Below are positions 27,211 through 40,080 of a DNA stretch of 64,000 bases, one piece after another. The DNA lies in assembly GCA_949987565.1 (NCBI GenBank), contig OX465109.1, forward strand, positions 22,709,727 to 22,773,726, in the 5' to 3' direction. Source of the stretch: Luidia sarsii (taxonomy: Eukaryota; Echinodermata; Asteroidea; Paxillosida; Luidiidae). Numbering within the stretch: position 1 is the stretch's first letter; every line of letters begins with the position of its first letter. The notes beneath the pieces are model-generated. The model did not search any database. It saw only the letters and a list, made by a program, of their open reading frames with translations, and was not told where the DNA came from. The translations under genes were made by a program, and so were the position numbers.

Positions 27211-28769
27211 TACCAGAATGCGCCTGAGTGTGATACACGTCACTCTCCTGCCATGTCATGTTTCAATACCGCAATGCGCCTGACTGTGATACAGGTCACT
27301 CTCCTGCCATGTCATGTTTCAATACCGCAAAAAGCCTGACTGTGATACACGTCACTCTCCTGCCATGTCATGTTTCAATACCACAATGAGCCTGACTGTG
27401 ATACACGTCTCTCTCCTGCCATGTCATGTTTTAAAACCGCAATGTACCTGACTGTGATACACGTCACTTTCCTGCCATGTCATGTTTCAATACCGCAATG
27501 CGCCTGACTGTGATACACGTCACTCTCCTGCCATGTCATGTTTCAATACCACAATGAGCCTGACTGTGATACACGTCACTCTCCTGCCATGTCATGTTTC
27601 AATACCGCAATAAGCCTGACTGCGATACACGTCACTCTCCTGCCATATCATGTTTCAATACCGGAATGCGCCTGACAGTGATAAACATCACTCTCCTGCC
27701 ATGTCATGTTTCAATACCGCAATGAGCCTGACTGCGATACACGTCACTCTCCTGCCATATCATGTTTCAATACCACAATGAGCCTGACTGTGATACACGT
27801 CACTCTCCTGCCATGTCATGTTTCAATACCACAATGCGCCTGACTGTGATACACGTCACTCTCCTGCCATGTCATGTTTCAATACCACAATGTGCCTGAC
27901 TGTGATACACGTCACTCTCCTGCCATGTCATGTTTCAATACCACAATGCGCTTGACTGTGATACACGTCACTCTCCTGCCATATCATGTTTCAATACCAC
28001 AATGAGACTGACTGTGATACACGTCACTCTACTGCCATGTAGTCTTTCAATACCGCAATGCGCCTGACTGTGATACACTTCACTCTCCTGCCATGTCATG
28101 TTTCAATACCACAATGAGCCTGACTGTGATACACGTCACTCTCCTGCCATGTCATTTTTCAATACCGCAATGCGCCTGACTGTGATACACGTCACTCTCC
28201 TGCCATGTCATGTTTCAATACTGCAATGAGCCTGACTGTGATACACGTCACTCTCCTGCCATGTCATTTTTCAATACCGCAATGCGCCTGACTGTGATAC
28301 ACGTCACTCTCCTGCCATGTCATGTTTCAATACTGCAATGAGCCTGACTGTGATACATGTCACTCTCCTGCCATGTCATGTTTCAATACCGCAATGCGCC
28401 TGACTGTGTTACACGTCATTCTCCTGCCATGTCATGTTTCAATACCGCAATGTGCCTGACTGTGATACACGTCACTCTCCTGCCTTGTCATGTTTCAATA
28501 CCGCAATGCGCCTGAATGTGATACACGTCACTCTCCTGCCATGTCATGTTTCAATACCGCAATGCGCCTGACTGTGATACACGTCACTCTCCTGCAATGT
28601 CATGTTTCAATACCGCAATACGCCTGACTGTGATACACGTCACTCTCCTGCCATGTCTTGTTTCAATACCGCAATGCGCCTGACTGTGATACACGTCACT
28701 CTCCTGCCATGTCATGTTTCAATACTGCAATGAGCCTGACTGTGATACACGTCACTCTCCTGCCATGTC
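27211..28769 (+). repeat. Relocated copy of the third sub-repeat of A
   Basis: About 27,290-28,650 matches 4,615-5,970 of copy A at offset 22,678 bp. Supporting pairs are TTTTAAAACC (4,745 and 27,423), GATAAACATC (5,002 and 27,680), ACTGCCATGTAGTCT (5,353 and 28,031) and CTGCAATGTC (about 5,915 and 28,593). The offset equals 405 monomers minus 2 bp, which fits the two 55-bp monomers lying between them. Copy B lost this stretch at its mosaic tail, so the piece survives in A and here. Private variants here include CCGGAATGCG (about 27,660) and CGCTTGAC (about 27,950). Confidence 0.8.
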
Positions 28770-30631
28770 ATGTTTCAATACCGCAATAAGCCTGACTGCG
28801 ATACACGTCACTCTCCTGCCATATCACGTTTCAATACCGCAATGCGCCTTACAGTGATAAACATCACTCTCCTGCCATGTCATGTTTCAATACCGCAATG
28901 AGCCTGACTGCGATACACGTCACTCTCCTGCCATATCATGTTTCAATACCACAATGAGTCTGACTGTGATACACGTCACTCTCCTGCCATGTCATGTTTC
29001 AATACCACAATGCGCCTGACTGTGATACACGTCACTCTCCTGCCATGTCATGTTTCAATACCACAATGCGCCTGACTGTGATACACGTCACTCTCCTGCC
29101 ATGTCATGTTTCAATACCACAATGCGCCTGACTGTGATACACGTCACTCTCCTGCCATATCATGTTTCAATACCACAATGAGTCTGACTGTGATACACGT
29201 CACTCTCCTGCCATGTCATGTTTCAATACCGCAATGCGCCTGACTGTGATACACTTCACTCTCCTGCCATGTCATGTTTCAATACCACAATGAGCCTGAC
29301 TGTGATACACGTCACTCTCCTGCCATGTCATTTTTCAATACCGCAATGCGCCTGACTGTGATACACGTCACTCTCCTGCCATGTCATGTTTCAATACTGC
29401 AATGAGCCTGACTGTGATACACGTCACTCTCCTGCCATGTCATGTTTCAATATCGCAATGCGCCTGACTGTGATACACGTCACTCTCCTGCCATGTCATG
29501 TTTCAATACCGCAATGCGCCTGACTGTGATACACGTCACTCTCCTGCCATGTCATGTATCAATACCGCAATGAGCCTGACTGTGATACATGTCACTCTCC
29601 TGCCATGTCATGTTTCAATACCGCAATAAGCCTGACTGTGATACACGTCACTCTCCTGCCATATCATGTTTCAATATCGCAATGAGCCTGACTATGATAC
29701 ACGTCACTCTCCTGCCATGTCATGTTTCAATAGCGCAATGCGCCTGACTGTGATACACGTCACTCTCCTGCCATGTCATGTTTCAATACTGCAATGAGCC
29801 TGACTGTGATACATGTCACTCTCCTGCCATGTCATGTTTCAATACCGCAATGCGCCTGACTGTGATACACGTCATTCTCCTGCCATGTCATGTTTCAATA
29901 CCGCAATGTGCCTGACTGTGATACACGTCACTCTCCTGCCATGTCATGTTTCAATACCGCAATGCGCCTGACTGTGATACACGTCACTCTCCTGCCATGT
30001 CTTGTTTCAATACCGCAAAAAGCCTGACTGTGATACACGTCACTCTCCTGCCATGTCATGTTTCAATACCACAATGAGCCTGACTGTGATACACGTCTCT
30101 CTCCTGCCATGTCATGTTTTAAAACCGCAATGTACCTGACTGTGATACACGTCACTTTCCTGCCATGTCATGTTTCAATACCGCAATGCGCCTGACTGTG
30201 ATACACGTCACTCTCCTGCCATGTCATGTTTCAATACCACAATGAGCCTGACTGTGATACACGTCACTCTCCTGCCATGTCATGTTTCAATACCGCAATA
30301 AGCCTGACTGCGATACACGTCACTCTCCTGCCATATCATGTTTCAATACCGCAATGCGCCTGACAGTGATAAACATCACTCTCCTGCCATGTCATGTTTC
30401 AATACCGCAATGAGCCTGACTGCGATACACGTCACTCTCCTGCCATATCATGTTTCAATACCTCAATGAGCCTGACTGTGATACACGTCACTCTCCTGCC
30501 ATGTCATGTTTCAATACCACAATGCGTCTGACTGTGATACACGTCACTCTCCTGCCATGTCATGTTTCAATACCACAATGCGCCTGACTGTGATACACGT
30601 CACTCTCCTGCCATATCATGTTTCAATACCA
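28770..30631 (+). repeat. C module, copy 3 (lacks the first ~230 bp)
   Basis: This copy follows C module 2 at offset 10,024 bp (179 monomers): CATATCACG at 18,797 and 28,821, TTTTAAAACC at 20,087 and 30,111. It starts at the CCGCAATAAGCCTGACTGCG monomer, so the first TTTTAAAA monomer of the module is missing. CGCCTTACAGTGATAAAC (about 28,847) is private. Unlike copy 2, it runs on into CCACAATGAGACTG and the ACTGCCATGTAGTCT monomer (30,663), where the second 5.4 kb duplicate starts. Confidence 0.83.
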
Positions 30632-33600
30632 CAATGAGACTGACTGTGATACACGTCACTCTACTGCCATGTAGTCTTTCAATACCGCAATGCGCCTGAC
30701 TGTGATACACTTCACTCTCCTGCCATGTCATGTTTCAATACCACAATGAGCCTGACTGTGATACACGTCACTCTCCTGCCATGTCATTTTTCAATACCGC
30801 AATGCGCCTGACTGTGATACACGTCACTCTCCTGCCATGTCATGTTTCAATACTGCAATGAGCCTGACTGTGATACACGTCACTCTCCTGCCATGTCATT
30901 TTTCAATACCGCAATGCGCCTGACTGTGATACACGTCACTCTCCTGCCATGTCATGTTTCAATACTGCAATGAGCCTGACTGTGATACATGTCACTCTCC
31001 TGCCATGTCATGTTTCAATACAGCAATGCGCCTGACTGTGTTACACGTCATTCTCCTGCCATGTCATGTTTCAATACCGCAATGTGCCTGACTGTGATAC
31101 ACGTCACTCTCCTGCCTTGTCATGTTTCAATACCGCAATGCGCCTGAATGTGATACACGTCACTCTCCTGCCATGTCATGTTTCAATACCGCAATGCGCC
31201 TGACTGTGATACACGTCACTCTCCTGCAATGTCATGTTTCAATACCGCAATACGCCTGACTGTGATACACGTCACTCTCCTGCCATGTCATGTTTCAATA
31301 CCGCAATGCGCCTGACTGTGATACACGTCACTCTTCTGCCATGTCATGTTTCAATACCGCAATAAGCCTGACTGTGATACACGTCACTCTCCTGCCATGT
31401 CATGTTTCAATACCACAAAGCGCCTGACTGTGATACACGTCACTCTCCTGCCATGTCTTGTTTCAATACCGCAATGCGCCTGACTGTGATACACGTCACT
31501 CTCCTGCCATGTCATGTTTCAATACCGCAATGCGCCTGATTGTGATACACGTCACTCTCCTGCCATGTCATGTTTCAATACCGCAATGCGCCTGACTGTG
31601 ATACACGTCACTCTCCTGCCATGTCATGTTTCAATACCGCAATGAGCCTGACTGTGATACACGTCACTCTCCTGCCATGTCATGTTTCAATACTGCAATG
31701 AGCCTGACTGTGATACATGTCACTCTCCTGCCATGTCATGTTTCAATACCGCAATAAGCCTGACTGTGATACACGTCACTCTCCTGCCATATCATGTTTC
31801 AATATCGCAATGAGCCTGACTGTGATACACGTCACTCTCCTGCCATGTCATGTTTCAATACCGCAATGAGCCTGACTGTGATACACGTCACTCTCCTGCG
31901 ATGTCATGTTTCAATACCACAATGAGCCTGACTGTGATACACGTCACTCTCCTGCCATGTCATGTTTCAATACCGCAATGCGCCTGACTGTGATACACGT
32001 CACTCTCCTGCCATGTCATGTTTCAATACCGCAATGAGCCTGACTGTGATACACGTCACTCTCCTGCCATGTCATGTTTCAATACCGCAATGAGCCTGAC
32101 TGTGATACACGTCACTCTCCTGCCATATCATGTTTCAATACCGCAATGCGCCTGACTGTAATACACGTCACTCTCCTGCCATGTCATGTTTCAATACCGC
32201 AATGCGCCTGACTGGGATACACGTCTCTCTCCTGTCATGTCATGTTTTAATACCACAATGCGCCTGGCTGCGATACACGTCACTCTCCTGCCGCGTCATG
32301 TTTCAATACCGCAATGCGCCTGACTGTGATACACGTCACTCTCCTGCCATGTCATGTTTCAATACCGCAATGCGCCTGACTGTGATACACGTCATTCTCC
32401 TGCCATGTCATGTTTTAATACCGCAATGTGCCTGACTGTGATACACGTCACTCTCCTGCCATGTCATGTTTCAATACCACAATGCGCCTGACTGTGATAC
32501 ACGTCTCTCTCCTGTCATGTCATGATTCAATACCACAATGCGCCTGACTGGGATACACGTCTCTCTCCTGTCATGTCATGTTTTAATACCACAATGCGCC
32601 TGGCTGCGATACACGTCACTCTCCTGCCATGTCATGTTTCAATACCGCAATGCGCCTGACTGTGATACACGTCACTCTCCTGCCATGTCATGTATCAATA
32701 CCGCAATGAGCCTGACTGTGATACATGTCACTCTCCTGCCATGTCATGTTTCAATACCGCAATAAGCCTGACTGTGATACACGTCACTCTCCTGCCATAT
32801 CATGTTTCAATATCGCAATGAGCCTGACTATGATACACGTCACTCTCCTGCCATGTCATGTTTCAATAGCGCAATGCGCCTGACTGTGATACACGTCACT
32901 CTCCTGCCATGTCATGTTTCAATACTGCAATGAGCCTGACTGTGATACATGTCACTCTCCTGCCATGTCATGTTTCAATACCGCAATGCGCCTGACTGTG
33001 ATACACGTCATTCTCCTGCCATGTCATGTTTCAATACCGCAATGTGCCTGACTGTGATACACGTCACTCTCCTGCCATGTCATGTTTCAATACCGCAATG
33101 CGCCTGACTGTGATACACGTCACTCTCCTGCCATGTCATTTTTCAATACCGCAAAAAGCCTGACTGTGATACACGTCACTCTCCTGCCATGTCATGTTTC
33201 AATACCACAATGAGCCTGACTGTGATACACGTCTCTCTCCTGCCATGTCATGTTTTAAAACCGCAATGTACCTGACTGTGATACACGTCACTTTCCTGCC
33301 ATGTCATGTTTCAATACCGCAATGCGCCTGACTGTGATACACGTCACTCTCCTGCCATGTCATGTTTCAATACCACAATGAGCCTGACTGTGATACACGT
33401 CACTCTCCTGCCATGTCATGTTTCAATACCGCAATAAGCCTGACTGCGATACACGTCACTCTCCTGCCATATCATGTTTCAATACCGCAATGCGCCTGAC
33501 AGTGATAAACATCACTCTCCTGCCATGTCATGTTTCAATACCGCAATGAGCCTGACTGCGATACACGTCACTCTCCTGCCATATCATGTTTCAATACCTC

Positions 33601-36338
33601 AATGAGCCTGACTGTGATACACGTCACTCTCCTGCCATGTCATGTTTCAATACCACAATGCGCCTGACTGTGATACACGTCACTCTCCTGCCATGTCATG
33701 TTTCAATACCACAATGCGCCTGACTGTGATACACGTCACTCTCCTGCCATGTCATGTTTCAATACCACAATGCGCCTGACTGTGATACACGTCACTCTCC
33801 TGCCATATCATGTTTCAATACCACAATGAGACTGACTGTGATACACGTCACTCTACTGCCATGTAGTCTTTCAATACCGCAATGCGCCTGACTGTGATAC
33901 ACTTCACTCTCCTGCCATGTCATGTTTCAATACCACAATGAGCCTGACTGTGATACACGTCACTCTCCTGCCATGTCATTTTTCAATACCGCAATGCGCC
34001 TGACTGTGATACACGTCACTCTCCTGCCATGTCATGTTTCAATACTGCAATGAGCCTGACTGTGATACACGTCACTCTCCTGCCATGTCATTTTTCAATA
34101 CCGCAATGCGCCTGACTGTGATACACGTCACTCTCCTGCCATGTCATGTTTCAATACTGCAATGAGCCTGACTGTGATACATGTCACTCTCCTGCCATGT
34201 CATGTTTCAATACAGCAATGCGCCTGACTGTGTTACACGTCATTCTCCTGCCATGTAATGTTTCAATACCGCAATGTGCCTGACTGTGATACACGTCACT
34301 CTCCTGCCTTGTCATGTTTCAATACCGCAATGCGCCTGAATGTGATACACGTCACTCTCCTGCCATGTCATGTTTCAATACCGCAATGCGCCTGACTGTG
34401 ATACACGTCACTCTCCTGCAATGTCATGTTTCAATACCGCAATACGCCTGACTGTGATACACGTCACTCTCCTGCCATGTCATGTTTCAATACCGCAATG
34501 CGCCTGACTGTGATACACGTCACTCTTCTGCCATGTCATGTTTCAATACCGCAATAAGCCTGACTGTGATACACGTCACTCTCCTGCCATGTCATGTTTC
34601 AATACCACAAAGCGCTTGACTGTGATACACGTCACTCTCCTGCCATGTCTTGTTTCAATACCGCAATGCGCCTGACTGTGATACACGTCACTCTCCTGCC
34701 ATGTCATGTTTCAATACCGCAATGCGCCTGATTGTGATACACGTCACTCTCCTGCCATGTCATGTTTCAATACCGCAATGCGCCTGACTGTGATACACGT
34801 CACTCTCCTGCCATATCATGTTTCAATACCGCAATGAGCCTGACTGTGATACACGTCACTCTCCTGCCATGTCATGTTTCAATACTGCAATGAGCCTGAC
34901 TGTGATACATGTCGCTCTCCTGCCATGTCATGTTTCAATACCGCAATAAGCCTGACTGTGATACACGTCACTCTCCTGCCATATCATGTTTCAATATCGC
35001 AATGAGCCTGACTGTGATACACGTCACTCTCCTGCCATGTCATGTTTCAATACCGCAATGAGCCTGACTGTGATACACGTCACTCTCCTGCGATGTCAAG
35101 TTTCAATACCACAATGAGCCTGACTGTGATACACGTCACTCTCCTGCCATTTCATGTTTCAATACCGCAATGCGCCCGACTGTGATACACGTCACTCTCC
35201 TGCCATGTCATGTTTCAATACCGCAATGAGCCTGACTGTGATACACGTCACTCTCCTGCCATGTCATGTTTCAATACCGCAATGAGCCTGACTGTGATAC
35301 ACGTCACTCTCCTGCCATGTCATGTTTCAATACCGCAATGCGCCTGACTGTAATACACGTCACTCTCCTGCCATGTCATGTTTCAATACCGCAATGCGCC
35401 TGACTGGGATACACGTCTCTCTCCTGTCATGTCATGTTTTAATACCACAATGCGCCTGGCTGCGATACACGTCACTCTCCTGCCACGTCATGTTTCAATA
35501 CCGCAATGCGCCTGACTGTGATACACGTCACTCTCCTGCCATGTCATGTTTCAATACCGCAATGCGCCTGACTGTGATACACGTCATTCTCCTGCCATGT
35601 CATGTTTTAATACCGCAATGTGCCTGACTGTGATACACGTCACTCTCCTGCCATGTCATGTTTCAATACCGCAATGCGCCTGACTGTGATACACGTCACT
35701 CTCCTGCCATGTCATGTTTCAATACCGAAATGGGCCTCACTGTGATACATGTCACTCTCCTGCCATGTCATGTTTCAATACCGCAATGTGCCTGACTGTG
35801 ATACACGTCACTCTCCTGCCATGTCATGTTTCAATACCGCAATGTGCCTGACTGTGATACACGTCACTCTCCTGCCATGTCATGTTTCAATACCGCAATG
35901 CGGCTGACTGTGATACACGTCACTCTCCTGCGATGTCATGTTTCAATACCGCAATGCGCCTGACTGTGATACACGTCACTCTCCTGCCATGTCATGTTTC
36001 AATACCACAATGCGCCTGACTGTGATACACGTCTCTCTCCTGTCATGTCATGATTCAATACCACAATGCGCCTGACTGGGATACACGTCTCTCTCCTGTC
36101 ATGTCATGTTTTAATACCACAATGCGCCTGGCTGCGATACACGTCTCTCTCCTGCCACGTCATGTTTCAATACCGCAATGCGCCTGACTGTTATACACGT
36201 AACTCTCCTGCCATGTCATGTTTCAATACCAGAATGCGCCTGACTGTGATACACGTCACTCTCCTGCCGTGTCATGTTTCAATACCGCAATGTGCCTGAC
36301 TGTGATACACGTCACTCTCCTGCCATGTCATGTTTCAA
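30632..36338 (+). repeat. 5.4 kb duplicated segment, copy 2
   Basis: This is the partner of 21,840-27,210 at offset 8,792 bp, changing to 9,128 bp after a 336-bp insertion at 35,671-36,006. It contains the same internal pair at 3,192 bp spacing (ACTGCCATGTAGTCT at 30,663 and 33,855; CTGATTGTG at 31,539 and 34,731). I noticed about nine single-base differences from copy 1, among them GTCGCTCTCC (about 34,912), GTCAAGTTTC (about 35,097), CATTTCATG (about 35,150) and CGCCCGAC (about 35,173). The pair ends near 27,210/36,338, where copy 1 has CCAGAATGCGCCTGAG and copy 2 has ATCGCAATGAGCC. Confidence 0.88.
35671..36006 (+). repeat. Six-monomer insertion within duplicated segment
   Basis: These 336 bp (exactly six monomers) are present in the second 5.4 kb duplicate and absent at 26,879 in the first. 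They include monomers with private changes, CCGAAATGGGCCTCAC (about 35,727) and CAATGCGGCTGAC (about 35,896), so the insertion is not simply a copy of adjacent monomers. A deletion of the same six monomers from copy 1 would explain the data equally well. Confidence 0.8.
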
Positions 36339-38121
36339 TATCGCAATGAGCCTGACTGTGATACACGTCACTCTCCTGCCATGTCATGTTTCAATACCGC
36401 AATGAGCCTGACTATGATACGCGTCACTCTCCTGCCATGTCATGTTTCAATACCGCAATGCGCCTGACTGTGATACACGTCACTCTCCTGCCATGTCATG
36501 TTTCAATACTGCAATGAGCCTGACTGTGATACATGTCACTCTCCTGCCATGTCATGTTTCAATACCGCAATGCACCTGACTGTGATACACGTCATTCTCC
36601 TGCCATGTCATGTTTCAATACCGCAATGTGCCTGACTGTGATACACGTCACTCTCCTGCAATGTCATGTTTCAATACCGCAATGCGCCTGACTGTGATAC
36701 ACGTCACTCTTCTCCCATGTCATGTTTCAATACCGCAATAAGCCTGACTGTGATACACGTCAATCTCCTGCCATGTCATGTTTCAATACCACAATGCGCC
36801 TGACTGTGATACACGTCAATCTCCTGCCATGTCTTGTTTCAATACCGCAATGCGCCTGACTGTGATACACGTCACTCTCCTGCCATGTCATGTTTCAATA
36901 CCGCAATGCGCCGGAGTGTGATACACGTCACTCTCCTGCCATGTCATGTTTCAATACCGCAATAAGCCTGACTGTGATACACGTCTCACTCCTGCCATGT
37001 CATGTTTCAATACCGCAATGCGCCTGACTGTGATACACGTAACTCTCCTGCCATGTCATGTTTCAATACTAGAATGCGCCTGACTGTGATACACGTCACT
37101 CTCCTGCCATGTCATGTTTCAATACCGCAATGTGCCTGACTGTGATACACGTCTCTCTCCTGCCACGTCATGTTTCAATTCCGCAATACGCCTGAGTGTG
37201 ATACACGTCACTCTCCTGCCATGTCATGTTTCAATACTGCAATGAGCCTGACTGTGAATCATGTCACTCTCCTGCCATGTCATGTTTCAATACCGCAATG
37301 CGCCTGACTGTGATACACGTCATTCTCCTGCCATGTCATGTTTCAATACCGCAATGTGCCTGACTGTGATACACGTCACTCTCCTGCAATGTCATGTTTC
37401 AATACCGCAATGCGCCTGACTGTGATACACGTCACTCTTCTGCCATGTCATGTTTCAATACCGCAATAAGCCTGACTGTGATACACGTCACTCTCCTGCC
37501 ATGTCATGTTTCAATACCACAAAGCACCTGACTATGATACACGTCACTCTCCTGCCATGTCTTGTTTCAATACCGCAATGCGCCTGACTGTGATACACGT
37601 CACTCTCCTGCCATGTCATGTTTCAATACCGCAATGCGCTTGAGTGTGATACACGTCACTCTCCTGCCATGTCATGTTTCAATACCGCAATAAGCCTGAC
37701 TGTGATACACGTCTCACTCCTGCCATGTCATGTTTTAATACCGCAATGCGCCTGACTGTGATACACGTAACTCTCCTGCCATGTCATGTTTCAATACCAG
37801 AATGCGCCTGACTGTGATACACGTCACTCTCCTGCCATGTCATGTTTCAATACCGCAATGTGCCTGACTGTGATACACGTCTCACTCCTGCCATGTCATG
37901 TTTCAATACCGCAATGCGCCTGACTGTGATACACGTAACTCTCCTGCCATGTCATGTTTCAATACCGCAATGTGCTTGACTGTGATACACGTCACTCTCC
38001 TGCCATGTCATGTTTCAATACCGCAATGTGCCTGACTGTGATACACGTCACTCTCCTGCCATGTCATGTTTTAATACCACAATGCGCCTGACTGTGATAC
38101 ACGTCTCTCTCCTGTCATGTC
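36339..38121 (+). repeat. F block, copy 1
   Basis: The F block is a mixture of CAATAAGCC, GTCTCACTCC, GTAACTCTCC, CCAGAATGCG, TACTAGAATG and CAATTCCGCAATACGCC monomers. From GACTATGATACGCGTC at 36,411 it matches the segment starting at 40,277 with offset 3,866 bp. The offset falls to 3,864 after a 2-bp deletion at about 40,936 in the second copy (AATTCCGC at 37,177 and 41,041). Part of the order also resembles 12,056-12,960 at the end of copy B. Private changes include CTTCTCCCATG (about 36,710), CGCCGGAG (about 36,908) and GTGAATCATG (about 37,255). Confidence 0.82.
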
Positions 38122-38571
38122 ATGTTTCAATTCCGCAATACGCCTGAGTGTGATACACGTCACTCTCCTGCCATGTCATGTTTCAATACCGCAATAAGCC
38201 TTACTGTGATGTACATATCACTCTCCTGCCATGTCATGTTCAATACCGCAATGAGCCTGACTGTGATACACGTCATTCTCTTGCCATGTCATGTTTCAAT
38301 ACAGCAATGCGCCTAACTGTGATACACGTCACTCTCCTGCCACGTCATGTTTCAATTCCGCAATACGCCTGAGTGTGATACACGTCACTCTCCTGCCATG
38401 TCATGTTTCAATACCGCAATAAGCCTTACTGTGATGTACATATCACTCTCCTGCCATGTCATGTTCAATACCGCAATGAGCCTGACTGTGATACACGTCA
38501 TTCTCTTGCCATGTCATGTTTCAATACAGCAATGCGCCTAACTGTGATACACGTCTCACTCCTGGCATGTC
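38122..38571 (+). repeat. 225-bp four-monomer HOR, two tandem copies
   Basis: Two units of 225 bp (four monomers, 4 x 56 plus 1) lie in tandem at 38,122-38,346 and 38,347-38,571. Each starts CAATTCCGCAATACGCC and contains a 57-bp monomer in which GATACACGTCAC is replaced by GATGTACATATCAC (2 bp longer) and TGTTTCAAT is shortened to TGTTCAAT (1 bp shorter). Each also contains GTCATTCTCTTGCC and CAATACAGC. The units appear identical except near their 3' end, where the second carries GTCTCACTCCTGGC. A single copy stands at about 41,986-42,210. The overlapping 64-codon open frames here arise only from the shifted register. Confidence 0.88.
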
Positions 38572-39404
38572 ATGTTTCAATATCGCAATACGCCTGAGTG
38601 TGATACACGTCACTCTCCTGCCATGTCATGTTTCAATACCGCAATGAGCCTGACTGTGATACACGTCACTCTCCTGCCATGTCATGTTTCAATACCGCAA
38701 TGAGCCTGACTGTGATACACGTCACTCTCCTGCCATGTCATGTTTCAATACCGCAATGCGCCTGACTGTAATACACGTCACTCTCCTGCCATGTCATGTT
38801 TCAATACCGCAATGCGCCTGACTGGGATACACGTCTCTCTCCTGTCATGTCTTGTTTTAATACCACAATGCGCCTGGCTGCGATACACGTCACTCTCCTG
38901 CCACGTCATGTTTCAATACCGCAATGCGCCTGACTGTGATACACGTCACTCTCCTGCCATGTCATGTTTCAATACCGCAATGCGCCTGACTGTGATACAC
39001 GTCATTCTCCTGCCATGTCATGTTTTAATACCGCAATGTGCCTGACTGTGATACACGTCACTCTCCTGCCATGTCATGTTTCAATACCACAATGCGCCTG
39101 ACTGTGATACACGTCTCTCTCCTGTCATGTCATGATTCAATACCACAATGCGCCTGACTGGGATACACGTCTCTCTCCTGTCATGTCATGTTTTAATACC
39201 ACAATGCGCCTGGCTGCGATACACGTCTCTCTCCTGCCACGTCATGTTTCAATACCGCAATGCGCCTGACTGTTATACACGTAACTCTCCTGCCATGTCA
39301 TGTTTCAATACCAGAATGCGCCTGACTGTGATATACGTCTCTCTCCTGCCATGTCATGTTTCAATACCGCAATGCGCCTGACTGTGATACACGTCACTCT
39401 CCTG
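38572..39404 (+). repeat. E-block end plus GG block
   Basis: CAATGAGCC monomers lead into a GG block from 38,740 (CTGTAATAC, CTGACTGGGATAC, CTGGCTGCGATAC, GTCATGATTC, then CCAGAATGCG). It corresponds to 35,322 and later parts of the 5.4 kb duplicate and to 43,725. The six extra monomers of copy 2 are absent here. Private changes are GTCTTGTTTTAATAC (about 38,849) and GTGATATACGTC (about 39,328). Open frames at 38,740-39,045 and 39,148-39,381 are satellite by-products. Confidence 0.78.
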
Positions 39405-40080
39405 CCATGTCATGTTTCAATACCGCAATGAGCCTGACTGTGATACACGTCACTCTCCTGCCGTGTCATGTTTCAATACCACAATGCGCCTGACTGTGAT
39501 ACACGTCACTCTCCTGCCATGTCATGTTTCAATACCGCAATGCGCCTGACTGTGATACACGTCACTCTCCTGCCATGTCATGTTTCAATACCGCAATGAG
39601 CCTGACTGTGATACACGTCACTCTCCTGCCGTGTCATGTTTCAATACCACAATGCGCCTGACTGTGATACACGTCACTCTCCTGCCATGTCATGTTTCAA
39701 TACCGCAATGCGCCTGACTGTGATACACGTCACTCTCCTGCCATGTCATGTTTCAATACCGCAATGAGCCTGACTGTGATACACGTCACTCTCCTGCCGT
39801 GTCATGTTTCAATACCGCAATGTGCCTGACTGTGATACACGTCACTCTCCTGCCATGTCATGTTTCAATACCACAATGCGCCTGACTGTGATACACGTCA
39901 CTCTCCTGCCATGTCATGTTTCAATACCGCAATGCGCCTGACTGTGATACACGTCACTCTCCTGCCATGTCATGTTTCAATACCGCAATGAGCCTGACTG
40001 TGATACACGTCACTCTCCTGCCGTGTCATGTTTCAATACCGCAATGTGCCTGACTGTGATACACGTCACTCTCCTGCCAT
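39405..40080 (+). repeat. 168-bp three-monomer HOR
   Basis: A three-monomer cycle repeats here: one monomer with CAATGAGCC and CTGCCGTGTC, one with CCACAATGCG (or CCGCAATGTG), and one with CCGCAATGCG. The CCGTGTC marker falls at 39,461, 39,629, 39,797 and 40,021, steps of 168, 168 and 224 bp. The last step has one added monomer. The period of 168 bp is close to a nucleosomal DNA length. It is a small, fresh local amplification within the array. Confidence 0.85.

Noticed and set aside
2001..33262. TTTTAAAACC monomers as promoters (TATA-like)
   Set aside because: The motif is a two-base variant of the usual TTTCAATACC, repeated with the HOR units at 15 sites. There is no transcript or gene downstream to support promoter function.
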